DNA of 49,972 nt from Candidatus Curtissbacteria bacterium RIFOXYA1_FULL_41_14 (GTDB lineage: Bacteria; Patescibacteriota; Microgenomatia; Curtissbacterales; GWA2-41-24): assembly GCA_001775095.1 (NCBI GenBank), contig MFCA01000028.1, forward strand, positions 17,746-67,717, given 5' to 3'. Below are positions 24,114 through 33,279 of this stretch, in pieces (positions within the stretch are counted from its first letter, which is position 1; every line of letters begins with the position of its first letter). The notes beneath the pieces were generated by a model, which saw nothing but the letters and a program-made list of their open reading frames with translations, made no database searches and was not told where the DNA came from. The translations under genes were made by a program, and so were the position numbers.

Positions 24114-24209
24114 TTTTCCTACCCTCTTGCACAACTATTTTTTTTCTGTTAATGTTATCAGTTTTCGTTGAAAAGGCTTCTGGCCCGGAGGGAGGTGATT
24201 ATATAAGAA

Positions 24210-24626
24210 ATGATTAATTTTAGAAAAGTGGTTTTACTTGGAACAGTAGCGTCAAGCGCGTTGGTTCTTTCAGCCTGCGGTTTGTATGGAGGTTCGACGA
24301 ATACGGGTACAGGACAGACCAATGGGACTACCCCGGAAACAGTTGAATCGCCAGTTGCCGGAAATGTTATCACTTATTCGGAAAGCGGTTTTTCTCCCAA
24401 GCAATTAACGGTGAAAGTAGGTGAAAGTGTTGAATTTGTGAATAATTCGTCTTCTAATGTTCAGGTTAATTCGGCACCTCATCCGACACACGAGCTTTAT
24501 CCTGAACTTAATATTGGGGTAATTGCCCCTGGGGAAACAAAATCAGTTACTTTTACAACGGCGGGGACCAAAACATACCATAACCATCTTAATCCTTCCC
24601 AGAATGGGCAGGTCACAGTTGAGTAA
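24210..24626 (+). CDS. cupredoxin-fold lipoprotein
   Basis: Lipoprotein signal with lipobox LVLSAC, so Cys 23 is lipidated; a Gly/Thr/Asn linker follows, then a cupredoxin domain of about 90 residues (ITYSESGFSPKQLTVKVGESVEFVNNSSSNVQVNSAPHPTHELYP, then TYHNHLNPSQNGQVTVE). The His ligands in PHPTH and YHNHL are present, but the Cys and Met of a type-1 copper site are not, so it may bind Cu(II) in another way or none. It is probably anchored on the outer face of the membrane. Confidence 0.85.
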   Translation: MINFRKVVLLGTVASSALVLSACGLYGGSTNTGTGQTNGTTPETVESPVAGNVITYSESGFSPKQLTVKVGESVEFVNNSSSNVQVNSAPHPTHELYPELNIGVIAPGETKSVTFTTAGTKTYHNHLNPSQNGQVTVE

Positions 24627-24632
24627 GTTGAA

Positions 24633-25289
24633 CTAGACTAGTGGTTTTTGGCCGCTTGCTTTAAAATCAGCCAAAAATTTGGCAAGGCCAGTATCAGTTA
24701 AAGGATGATGGACCAGTTTTTCTAATATCTCATACGGACAGGTAGCAATATCGCATCCAGCCAAGGCTGCTTGTTTTACATGGAGTGGACTTCTAATAGA
24801 CGCAAAAAGAATTTGGGTTTCGAAGGCAAAATTGTCATAGATTTGGCGAATTTCTTCAATTACATCAATAGCTGTATGACCGATATCGTCAAGCCTGCCG
24901 GCAAAGGGGCTGACAATATAGGCTTTAAGTTTGCCGACTAATAGCGCTTGATTGGCACTGAAAACCAAAGTCATATTGGTTCTGATCTTTTCAGGTGTAA
25001 GAATTTTGAGTGCTTTGAGTCCATCTGGGGTCGTCGGAAGTTTAACGACAACATTTTTGTTAAGCTTAGCAAGTGCCCGGGCTTCTCTAAGCATTCCCTG
25101 GGTGTCTGTTGACAGAACTTCCAGACTAATATCGCCGTTGACGGTTACAAGAATTTGATTGACGGCTTGTTTGTAATCAATACCGGCTTTGGTTGCTAAA
25201 GATGGATTGGTAGTAACACCATCGATGATGCCTGCTTCCCACATCTTCTTAACTTCTTGGGGATTAGCGCTGTCGATAAAAAGTTTCAT
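24633..25289 (-). CDS. transaldolase / fructose-6-phosphate aldolase-like (TalC/MipB)
   Basis: 218 residues, the short type of transaldolase. MKLFIDSANPQEVKK, GVTTNPSLATK, the Schiff-base lysine in VVKLPTTPDG (Lys 83), and QILFASIRSPLHVKQAALAGCDIATCPYEIL are all present. Short members are either true transaldolases or F6P aldolases; motifs alone do not decide. It completes, with transketolase and RpiB, the non-oxidative pentose-phosphate set. It converges on the cupredoxin gene with six bases between stops. Confidence 0.88.
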   Translation of the reverse strand: MKLFIDSANPQEVKKMWEAGIIDGVTTNPSLATKAGIDYKQAVNQILVTVNGDISLEVLSTDTQGMLREARALAKLNKNVVVKLPTTPDGLKALKILTPEKIRTNMTLVFSANQALLVGKLKAYIVSPFAGRLDDIGHTAIDVIEEIRQIYDNFAFETQILFASIRSPLHVKQAALAGCDIATCPYEILEKLVHHPLTDTGLAKFLADFKASGQKPLV

Positions 25290-25350
25290 AGTATTATCAT
25301 TTTAACAGTAATTGACAAGGAACGGGTCCTGTCAGTCCTAAGTCCTGGTT

Positions 25351-25396
25351 CACTCCCGGAGTGTGCCAGGGTTTAACTTTGCGCACTCCGGGAGTG
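25351..25396. repeat. palindrome-pair element, intergenic copy
   Basis: CACTCCCGGAGTG (25351-25363), 20-base spacer, CACTCCGGGAGTG (25384-25396). The spacer in reverse complement starts CGCAAAGTTAAACCC, like CGCAAAGTTCGACCC in tkt. It is the only non-coding copy of this family in the window. Confidence 0.85.
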
Positions 25397-25446
25397 TGCA
25401 ATATCGAAAATTGGAAATTTGAAATTGAAAATTCCTAAGTTGTTGT

Positions 25447-25477
25447 TTGACAACAACTTAGGTTAGGTGGTCTAATC
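25447..25477 (+). promoter_or_regulatory. promoter of the aquaporin gene, leaderless GTG
   Basis: TTGACA and TCTAAT are separated by 18 bases, and the GTG start codon follows the -10 box after about six bases, so transcription should begin on the start codon. TTGTTGTTTGACAACAACTTAGG around the -35 box is itself a palindrome and may be an operator. Confidence 0.7.
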
Positions 25478-25482
25478 GTTTT

Positions 25483-26181
25483 GTGAGCTTTAAATTTTTC
25501 AAAGATTGGATCAGTAGTTGGCGGGCGTATTTGGCTGAGTTTATAGGCACTTTTGTTTTTGTTTTTATCTCTGCCGGTTCGGTTCTAGTTAATATTTTTT
25601 ATGGTGATGTAGGTATCATAGGTATCGCATTTGCGACCGGAATGATAATTTCAGCACTGATGTTTTCGGTGTCGAAATTATCAGGTGCTCATTTTAACCC
25701 GGCTGTTACCCTGGCGCTTTGGCTTGCACAGAAAATAAAAGGGAGTTTAGCATTTTTTTATATTTTGGCCCAAATTTCGGGGGGTTTTGCCGCAGCAGGA
25801 GTTCTCCTTTGGATCTTTGGACCGGACGCCCGGGAATTTTCATTAGGAGGTCCTGTTCTTGGAGTAGGGGTAAGTACGCAGGCTGCGGTGATTATTGAGG
25901 CATTATTAACGGCAATTTTAGTTTTTGTCTATTTTGCAATGACTGTTTCCCGAAACAGCTCGGTAAGTTTTAGCCCAATAGCTGTAGGTGCAATCTATAC
26001 AATCTCGATCTTTTTTGCCGGATCATTAACCGGAGGAGCAATTAATCCTGCAAAGGCGCTGGGGACACTGGTTATTTCAGAATCATATAGCAATCTTGTG
26101 ATTTGGGTCATTGGTCCGGCGACAGGAAGTATTTTCGGCATAATTTATGATTTTCTCTTTTTGAGAAAAGGAAAGAAGTAA
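25483..26181 (+). CDS. aquaporin/glycerol facilitator (MIP family) with NPAK
   Basis: Six membrane segments with two half-helix motifs: GAHFNPAVTLALW and GGAINPAKALG. The second normally reads NPAR, and its Arg lines the selectivity filter; here it is Lys, so selectivity may be altered. The N terminus SWRAYLAEFIGTFVFVF is typical. It is 232 residues and starts with GTG. Whether it carries water, glycerol or another small solute is open. It has a strong private promoter. Confidence 0.87.
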   Translation: MSFKFFKDWISSWRAYLAEFIGTFVFVFISAGSVLVNIFYGDVGIIGIAFATGMIISALMFSVSKLSGAHFNPAVTLALWLAQKIKGSLAFFYILAQISGGFAAAGVLLWIFGPDAREFSLGGPVLGVGVSTQAAVIIEALLTAILVFVYFAMTVSRNSSVSFSPIAVGAIYTISIFFAGSLTGGAINPAKALGTLVISESYSNLVIWVIGPATGSIFGIIYDFLFLRKGKK

Positions 26182-26270
26182 TTGTTATATTGCTAAATTG
26201 CTACATTGCTAAGTTGGTAGATTCTTCAACAATTTAACCATTTAACAATTCAACAATCCGATTGTTTCTG
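26182..26270. repeat. ATTGCTAAATTG-type inverted repeats
   Basis: TTGTTATATTGCTAAATTGC and CAATTTAACCATTTAACAATTCAACAAT pair imperfectly. The same family lies at 33280-33350. Its right part overlaps the promoter of the next gene. Confidence 0.65.
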
Positions 26271-26284
26271 CTAAAATTACTTCA

Positions 26285-26797
26285 ATGCCTAATCAAACTA
26301 ATCCAGCGACCGGTCAAGATTCTCCTCAAGATAACGATCAAACCCAACAAGCGGGAGGAAGTTCTGTTGGCACTGCTCTCAAGGAGCAAGAACAGGACCA
26401 GCCGTCGGCTGTTAAAAAGGAAAAAGAGATTCTTTCCGAGATTATCAGAAGTAGTGAAGCAGCTGACGAACAGCTAAAAGCGGAAGTTCAAGGCGCAATT
26501 AGGGAAGCGAAATTAGCAATGCCGGAGCCAGAGTTGGCTCCCGATGTTGCCGACAGTGGTGTTAAAGCACCGCAATCTCAAGCAAACGAAGTTGTCACCC
26601 AAGGAACAACAATTAACTTACCAATTTCCGAAAAAGAATATAAAAAGGGACTGCATCAAAAGATTGCAGGAGTTGTTGTTAATAAGGTAGTTGTTGGAAC
26701 ATCAAGCCTTTTTGCTCTTGCTACTTGGGTTGGCAGACTTATTAAGATTGCACATAAGCATACGATCAAGGTCATATTTAAGAAGGGAGGGACCTAA
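26285..26797 (+). CDS. hypothetical protein paired with the TraD-like ATPase
   Basis: The first 110 residues are Gln/Glu/Ser-rich and probably disordered; residues 125-170 (KGLHQKIAGVVVNKVVVGTSSLFALATWVGRLIKIAHKHTIKVIFKKGG) form a membrane-associated helix with basic ends. A TAAAAT box seven bases before the ATG indicates a nearly leaderless message. Only three bases separate its stop from the next start, so it should act together with the ATPase, perhaps as a membrane adaptor. No family name can be given. Confidence 0.65.
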   Translation: MPNQTNPATGQDSPQDNDQTQQAGGSSVGTALKEQEQDQPSAVKKEKEILSEIIRSSEAADEQLKAEVQGAIREAKLAMPEPELAPDVADSGVKAPQSQANEVVTQGTTINLPISEKEYKKGLHQKIAGVVVNKVVVGTSSLFALATWVGRLIKIAHKHTIKVIFKKGGT

Positions 26798-26800
26798 ATT

Positions 26801-29164
26801 ATGCCGATTGAGGAAGGATCACAAACAGCTGGCCAGATCGATGTACTTTCCGGTTTTCAACTAGTACTTCAGACGCTTGGATTTTTAGCCATAGCACTGG
26901 TGATTTTGGGTGTTTTGGCTTTTGTTGTTGGTTATATTTGGGTTATCTGGATGCGCAATAAAAATAGGGAAGAACGTTCACTTGAGTTTGTTTTACTTCA
27001 GGTTGCAGTACCCAGGGATAATGAAATAAAAATAGATGCCGCCGAGCAAATGTTTTCTTCTCTTTACTCTATTTATAAAAGTGGAACTCTTTCGTTTATT
27101 AAGCCTCAGGATCATCTCTCACTTGAGATTGTGGCTTTGCCTGAAGAAATTAAATTTTACATTTCCTGCCCCAAAAATTTACAGGATTTGGTTGAAAAAC
27201 AAATTCATGGTGCCTATCCTGGAGCTGATGTTAGAGAAGTTGAGGAATACAATATTTTTTCCGAGGAAGGCAAGCTTGCTTTTGCAGCTTTAAAACTCAA
27301 TAAAGCGAAATATTACCCGGTAAAAACTTATAAAGAATTAGGCACCGATCCTTTGAGTCAGATCACATCGGCAATGGCTAAAATGGAACCCGGAGAAGGT
27401 GCGGCTATTCAAATATTAGCGTCGCCTGCTGATGCCAGATGGCGGGCAGCCGGCAAGCGTTTTGTTACCAAGACGAAACAGGCAGAACTTTCGCCTAAGA
27501 CTGAAGAAAGGACCCCGCCTGATCCTAAAAAAATGGAGGCAGTTGAAAACAAGATTGCCAAAGTTGGTTTTAATGTGGTTGTTAGGATCGTTGTATCTGC
27601 TAAAACCGATGAAGATAGTAAGATTCATCTTGAAAACATTAAGTCGACCTTTGCTCAATTTGCCTCAGAATATAATGGATTTACCGGTGCCAATATTAGA
27701 TTTAAGAAACAATTTTTAGTTGACTTTGTCTATCGGTATTTACCACTTTTTGGCAACTTCGGTGTTTTAAATAGCGAGGAGCTGGCTACAATTTTTCACC
27801 TGCCTAATAAAAGCGTAGAGACTCCAGGGATTTTCTGGGTTAATGCCAAGCGGGCACCGGCTCCGGCTCAGATTCCTTCAACTGGACTTCATCTTGGCAA
27901 AAGCGTTTACCGGGGGACGACTAAGGAAGTTCATCTAAGTGAGGATGACCGCAGAAGACATGTCTACATAGTTGGAAAAACCGGAACCGGTAAGACCGAA
28001 CTTCTAAAGTATCTATTGATGCAGGATATCAAGGCAGGTCACGGTATTGCTTTTATTGATCCTCATGGTGATGCGGCCGAGGATATTCTAGCCCAAATTC
28101 CCCCTGACCGGGCGGAGGACGTTATTTACTTTAATCCCGCAGATACCGAGCGACCTCTGGGTATGAACATGTTAGAAGCCCAAACCGAGCAAGAAAAGCA
28201 TTTCGTAGCTACCTACATCGTCGGCTTAATGTACAAACTTTATGACCCTCACAAAACCGGAATTATCGGGCCACGATTTGAGCATGCAATCCGCAATGCA
28301 ATGCTGACGGTGATGTCAGAACCCGGCAATACTTTTGTCGAGGTGGTAAGGGTTCTTACCGATTCACGTTTTGTTCAGGAGCTTTTGCCAAAAGTTACTG
28401 ACCCGGTTGTTAGGCGCTACTGGACGGATCAAATTGCCCAAACAGCTGATTTTCATAAATCCGAGGTATTAGATTATATCGTTTCCAAATTCGGCCGGTT
28501 CGTAACTAACCGGATGATGAGAAATATAATTGGCCAGTCAAAAAGCGCTTTTAATCTTCGCGATATCATGGACAACAAAAAGATTTTGATCGTCAATCTT
28601 TCAAAAGGGAGAGTCGGCGAAGAAAATTCAAGCTTTTTAGGATTGGTTCTGGTTCCCAAAATTCTGGTTGCAGCAATGAGCCGGCAAGATGTTCCCGAGG
28701 AACAAAGGCCGGACTTTTTCCTGTATGTAGATGAGTTTCAAAACTTTGCGACAGAAACCTTTGCCGATATTTTGGCAGAGGCCAGAAAATTCAGACTGAA
28801 TTTGATTGTTGCTAATCAGTTCATTGGACAAATTGAAGAAGAAGTTAAAAATGCCGTTTTCGGCAACGTCGGAACACTAGTAAATTTCAGGGTGGGTGTG
28901 ACCGATGCTAATTACCTGCAGCACGAATTCACGCCGGTATTTAATGAGACCGATCTTATTAATATTGAGAGATTCCAGGCCTATGTCAAGACGATTGTTC
29001 GTAACGAACCGGTGCCGCCGTTTTCTTTGGATACGACCCGGGACTTGGCTAAAGTTGAGAGCGATCCTCGAATAGCCGAGATGATAAAGCAATTATCTAG
29101 GCTGAGATATGGCAGGGATGTAAACGTAGTCGACGCGGAGATTGTGCACCGGGCACGACTGTAA
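26801..29164 (+). CDS. TraD/VirD4-like AAA ATPase (HerA/FtsK clade) with N-terminal membrane anchor
   Basis: 787 residues. One membrane helix at about 22-50, then an alpha-beta domain of roughly 300 residues, then the motor: Walker A in VGKTGTGKTELLKYLLMQD (about 390-400), GIAFIDPHGDAAEDIL, and Walker B in FFLYVDEFQNFATETFADILAEARKF (about 638-660), followed by VANQF. The layout resembles type IV coupling proteins and DNA-pumping ATPases conserved in many CPR genomes, where they may import or move DNA. No relaxase or other secretion gene lies in the window, so the job is inferred. GGGAGGG precedes the ATG. Confidence 0.82.
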   Translation: MPIEEGSQTAGQIDVLSGFQLVLQTLGFLAIALVILGVLAFVVGYIWVIWMRNKNREERSLEFVLLQVAVPRDNEIKIDAAEQMFSSLYSIYKSGTLSFIKPQDHLSLEIVALPEEIKFYISCPKNLQDLVEKQIHGAYPGADVREVEEYNIFSEEGKLAFAALKLNKAKYYPVKTYKELGTDPLSQITSAMAKMEPGEGAAIQILASPADARWRAAGKRFVTKTKQAELSPKTEERTPPDPKKMEAVENKIAKVGFNVVVRIVVSAKTDEDSKIHLENIKSTFAQFASEYNGFTGANIRFKKQFLVDFVYRYLPLFGNFGVLNSEELATIFHLPNKSVETPGIFWVNAKRAPAPAQIPSTGLHLGKSVYRGTTKEVHLSEDDRRRHVYIVGKTGTGKTELLKYLLMQDIKAGHGIAFIDPHGDAAEDILAQIPPDRAEDVIYFNPADTERPLGMNMLEAQTEQEKHFVATYIVGLMYKLYDPHKTGIIGPRFEHAIRNAMLTVMSEPGNTFVEVVRVLTDSRFVQELLPKVTDPVVRRYWTDQIAQTADFHKSEVLDYIVSKFGRFVTNRMMRNIIGQSKSAFNLRDIMDNKKILIVNLSKGRVGEENSSFLGLVLVPKILVAAMSRQDVPEEQRPDFFLYVDEFQNFATETFADILAEARKFRLNLIVANQFIGQIEEEVKNAVFGNVGTLVNFRVGVTDANYLQHEFTPVFNETDLINIERFQAYVKTIVRNEPVPPFSLDTTRDLAKVESDPRIAEMIKQLSRLRYGRDVNVVDAEIVHRARL

Positions 29165-29197
29165 AATTCCCCAATTTGTGCTAAAATTTGAAAACTT

Positions 29198-29394
29198 GGA
29201 GCCGTAGCTCAACGGTAGAGCAGTACCCTTATATCTTGCTCATGGGCGCATAGCTCAATGGCAGAGCACCACTCTTATAAAGTGGCGGTTCTTGGTTCGA
29301 ATCCAAGTGCGCCCACAAGAACAAGATACATGAGCAAGATGTATTCTTGCGAATATAAGGTAAAGGTTTGATGGTTCGAATCCATCCGGCTCCA
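29198..29394 (+). tRNA. split or intron-bearing tRNA that encloses another tRNA gene
   Basis: The 5' half (29198-about 29233) gives acceptor GGAGCCG, D-arm GCTC-AACGGTA-GAGC and stem GTACC; the 3' half (about 29357-29394) gives GGTAA, T-arm GATGG-TTCGAAT-CCATC, acceptor CGGCTCC and A. Removing about 124 bases joins them into a normal cloverleaf with loop CTTATAA. The removed part starts with CTTGCTCAT and holds ATGAGCAAG, which pair, plus a complete tRNA. Identity is uncertain because the junction lies in the anticodon loop. No CCA is encoded. Confidence 0.55.
29244..29315 (+). tRNA. tRNA-Ile (anticodon TAT), nested
   Basis: A canonical cloverleaf: acceptor GGGCGCA/TGCGCCC, D-arm GCTC/GAGC, anticodon arm CCACT-CTTATAA-AGTGG with anticodon TAT (reads AUA), T-arm CTTGG-TTCGAAT-CCAAG, discriminator A. 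CCA is not encoded. It lies entirely inside the anticodon loop of the outer tRNA. Confidence 0.88.
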
Positions 29395-29559
29395 CAAGTT
29401 CTCTGATGGAGCAATTCTGAATTAAAGTACTAACGAAGGTTCGACTCCTTCCAGGCCCACACTTACCCTTATATATCAGAGGAGCAACATTGAGACGAAG
29501 TCTCAAGTTGACCTGTTGATACAAAATGAAGTCCTTGGTCCGAATCCAAGTAGGCCCAC
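29395..29559 (+). other. two tRNA 3'-end fragments and a structured hairpin
   Basis: Fragment one ends with T-arm GAAGG-TTCGACT-CCTTC and CAGGCCCA (29435-29459); fragment two with CTTGG-TCCGAAT-CCAAG and TAGGCCCA (29534-29558). Neither has a matching 5' half GGGCCTG/GGGCCTA. Between them TACCCTTATAT repeats the outer tRNA sequence, and 29474-29521 is a hairpin, TATCAG...TTGATA, with the perfect inner stem TTGAGAC/GTCTCAA. These look like scars of integration at tRNA ends. Confidence 0.65.
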
Positions 29560-29639
29560 CTCACATTTCTCTCATATTTCAGAATCGTTACCTTTACATC
29601 CTTTTAGGAATTGTATAGACTTGTTTTATAGTTGGATTT

Positions 29640-29867
29640 ATGAGAATACTGGGCAATAGAGTCTTGTTTTTGACAGGAATTATTTGGGTAATCGGAGTTT
29701 TTATAATTGGTCTTGCCTTTGTGGCAAGTCATCCAGATTATTACAGGGAAGACGCCGTCCCCTCTGGAATACTGCTCTATAATATTTTTGCCTTTGCACT
29801 TTTCAGTATTCCGGGTTTTGTGCTTATTTACTTAGGGAAGTTGAAACCTAGAAGAGCTCCAAAATAA
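29640..29867 (+). CDS. hypothetical two-span membrane protein
   Basis: 75 residues with membrane segments at 7-29 and 44-66 and a short basic tail (KLKPRRAPK). No motif is recognisable. TATAGT at 29627-29632 lies seven bases before the ATG, so the message is probably leaderless. It stands alone between the tRNA cluster and nadK. Confidence 0.6.
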   Translation: MRILGNRVLFLTGIIWVIGVFIIGLAFVASHPDYYREDAVPSGILLYNIFAFALFSIPGFVLIYLGKLKPRRAPK

Positions 29868-29951
29868 ACCCATATCCGAAGTAAGATTAACCCATTTTTA
29901 TCCTCATTTTATTTCAGTTTCTTATCAAAATGCTAAAATGTATCTTTGGAT

Positions 29952-30791
29952 ATGAATTTTGGAATTGTTGTTGCTAAAGATAATCCTCCCGCAAAGAAAC
30001 TGGCTGGTGAGATTACAAAGTATGTTAAGTCAAAAGGTCATGAGGTACTGGATAAGGATAGACTAAAAGGATCGGATCTGTTTTTAACTCTTGGCGGTGA
30101 CGGAACACTTCTACACACGGCTTGCGAAAATATCCAGTTTCAAGTTCCTTTTGTCGGCATTAATCTCGGCAAGCTTGGGTTTTTAACGGCGACTGAAGCC
30201 AGTGATTGGAAAACTGCAATTGATAAACTAATTGACGGCAAGTATGTGGTTTCGGAAAGAATAACGCTGGATACGGAGATCGGTGCACACTCCCGGAGTG
30301 CGCTTGGTCGAAACTTTGCTCACTCCGGGAGTGAAGAAAAGGTCTTTCGTGCGTTAAATGAGGTTGTTGTTAAGGGATTGTATCGGGTGGTTGATTTACA
30401 GTTGAGTCTAAACGATCAGAAGTTTTTGAAAATTGTCGGAGATGGCGTAATTATTGCAACGCAGACCGGATCGACTGCATATTCTCTTTCGGCAGGAGGT
30501 CCAATTGTCGATCCGGATCTTGATTCTCTTCTAATAACACCAATAAATTCGACTGGTCTACCGATGCCCTCAGCAGTATTATCCAGTGAAAGTGTGGTTA
30601 ATATCGAGGTTTTAAGAGGAGATGATATTTCCTTAATTATTGACGGACAGGAGCATACGAAAATTAGTCAAAGTCAAAGTGTGAAGGTGAAAAGAGGGAA
30701 GCATAGGGTGAAGTTTGGTTACTTTGACGAGCACCACTTTTTAAAAGCCCTAAATGCGAAGTTTGGTCTTTCAGGAAGGTTTGATGGATAG
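29952..30791 (+). CDS. nadK: NAD kinase with a palindromic insertion
   Basis: It phosphorylates NAD to NADP. The GGDG motif (LTLGGDGTLLHTA, 48-51), GINLGKLGFLTA, NEVVVKG and the substrate loop GDGVIIATQTGSTAYSLSAGGP are all present. ATG 29952 is preferred over TTG 29946, with TAAAAT at 29934-29939. Residues about 112-127 (AHSRSALGRNFAHSGS) are encoded by the palindrome pair at 30288-30333, in the turn before ALNEVVV, where family members have only a few residues. It converges on the cytidylate kinase-like gene. Confidence 0.93.
   Translation: MNFGIVVAKDNPPAKKLAGEITKYVKSKGHEVLDKDRLKGSDLFLTLGGDGTLLHTACENIQFQVPFVGINLGKLGFLTATEASDWKTAIDKLIDGKYVVSERITLDTEIGAHSRSALGRNFAHSGSEEKVFRALNEVVVKGLYRVVDLQLSLNDQKFLKIVGDGVIIATQTGSTAYSLSAGGPIVDPDLDSLLITPINSTGLPMPSAVLSSESVVNIEVLRGDDISLIIDGQEHTKISQSQSVKVKRGKHRVKFGYFDEHHFLKALNAKFGLSGRFDG
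30288..30333 (+). repeat. palindrome-pair element inside nadK
   Basis: CACTCCCGGAGTG (30288-30300), 20-base spacer, CACTCCGGGAGTG (30321-30333). The spacer in reverse complement, AGCAAAGTTTCGACCAAGCG, matches that of the tkt copy, so this copy is inserted in the opposite orientation yet still reads in frame. Confidence 0.88.
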
Positions 30792-30800
30792 GAAGTTCCT

Positions 30801-31328
30801 CTAAAGTGATTTAAATTTATCACATATATTCTGTACTACCTTTTCAACTGAAGTATTCGTAGTATCAATGACTAGATCAAAAAACTTCGGATCGAGAAAA
30901 TTTTCATCGGCGTAAAGTTTACGGAATTTTAGATCGTGGGCGCGGTCGCGTCGTTTAACGTCTTCTCCTGTCTCTTTGTGCGTATGAGTGCGCTTTAAAG
31001 CTCTTTGAATTCGCACGCTTTCATCACAGGTCAATAATACTTTTAAGACATGAGGCATGTTACGGGTGAAGTAGCCGATATAAAGACTATCAATGATAAT
31101 TGGTTTATCGGACGCTGCTAAGCTAGTGAGTTCTTCGTCGATTTTTCTTTCAATATCATCCGGGACTTTTTCTTTTTCCGGCAGGGGAATATTGTGTTCG
31201 GACATGTATTTGCGGAAAAAATCCCCGGCCGATTTGTAGGGGATTTTAAGCTGCTCGCTGAGAACCTTGGCAGTGGTTGTAGAGCCGGAAGCAACCGGGC
31301 CGGAAATGGTGATGGAATGGTAGATCAT
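30801..31328 (-). CDS. cytidylate kinase-like P-loop kinase
   Basis: 175 residues with the P-loop ISGPVASGSTTTAKVLSEQL near the N terminus, YKSAGDFFRKYM and RRDRAHDLKFRKLYADENFLDPKFFDLVIDTTNTSVEKV, as in the short cytidylate kinase-like family common in archaea and CPR. It likely phosphorylates CMP/dCMP, though dephospho-CoA or other nucleoside monophosphates cannot be excluded. It is the last gene of the minus-strand unit after atpC, separated by a tandem ATAAGTG repeat. Confidence 0.8.
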   Translation of the reverse strand: MIYHSITISGPVASGSTTTAKVLSEQLKIPYKSAGDFFRKYMSEHNIPLPEKEKVPDDIERKIDEELTSLAASDKPIIIDSLYIGYFTRNMPHVLKVLLTCDESVRIQRALKRTHTHKETGEDVKRRDRAHDLKFRKLYADENFLDPKFFDLVIDTTNTSVEKVVQNICDKFKSL

Positions 31329-31362
31329 AAGTGATAAGTGATAAGTGATAAGTGATAAGTTG
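31327..31362. repeat. tandem ATAAGTG repeat
   Basis: About five copies of the 7-base unit ATAAGTG between cmk-like and atpC genes. Such a direct repeat may vary in copy number by slippage. Confidence 0.85.
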
Positions 31363-31365
31363 AAG

Positions 31366-31776
31366 TCATAGTCGGCGGTGACGGCGTTTAATTTTAAGTT
31401 GCACCAGGGTTTTTTGAAGTTCGGCTGCTGCTGTTGCGTATTCCTCTTCGGAAAGTAGATGTTTTTGCTTTAAGGCTTCCTCCGCTTTTTTCTTGGCTTC
31501 TTCAATTTTCTTCTCCTCAATTTCTTCCTCGGGTGCAGCCAGATCAACTAAGACTTTAACGCTATCTTTAGTGATTTGAGCAAAACCGTAACCGCTGGCC
31601 ATAATTGTCTCTTTGTTGTGTTTTCTAAAAATCATTTCTCCGGGTTTAATTTGAGTAACCAGATCTGTGTGATGGGGAAGGACGGTAATTTGTCCAGTGG
31701 TTGTTGGCAGGGTAACCTGGTCGACTTCGTCGTCAAAAACAGATTTCTCAGGAGTTATTATCTGTAAATGTAACAT
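31366..31776 (-). CDS. atpC: ATP synthase epsilon subunit
   Basis: It is the F1 central-stalk subunit that inhibits and regulates rotation. The beta-sandwich reads LHLQIITPEKSVFDDEVDQVTLPTTTGQITVLPHHTDLVTQIKPGEM and the C-terminal helices AAPEEEIEEKKIEEAKKKAEEAL; 136 residues is normal. I start at ATG 31776 (MLHLQIITPEK); the reading from 31791 adds five residues from a repeat. It is the last gene of the atp operon. Confidence 0.9.
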   Translation of the reverse strand: MLHLQIITPEKSVFDDEVDQVTLPTTTGQITVLPHHTDLVTQIKPGEMIFRKHNKETIMASGYGFAQITKDSVKVLVDLAAPEEEIEEKKIEEAKKKAEEALKQKHLLSEEEYATAAAELQKTLVQLKIKRRHRRL

Positions 31777-31862
31777 GCGAATAAGATGCAAATTAAAATC
31801 ATGCGAATGTATGCGAATGAGCTAATAGCGTGTTTGGAGTTTGGAGTTTGGTCATTAGAATT

Positions 31863-33278
<1,416 letters not shown>

Positions 33279-33279
33279 T

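Noticed and set aside
29234-29357. Group I intron in the outer tRNA
   Set aside because: About 124 bases is too short and no group I core elements (P, Q, R, S) are visible; tRNA makes up most of it.
29229-29524. Two minus-strand ORFs over the tRNA cluster
   Set aside because: They read tRNA genes backwards and give the typical spurious peptides (DSNQEPP, GFEPSN); they are not genes.
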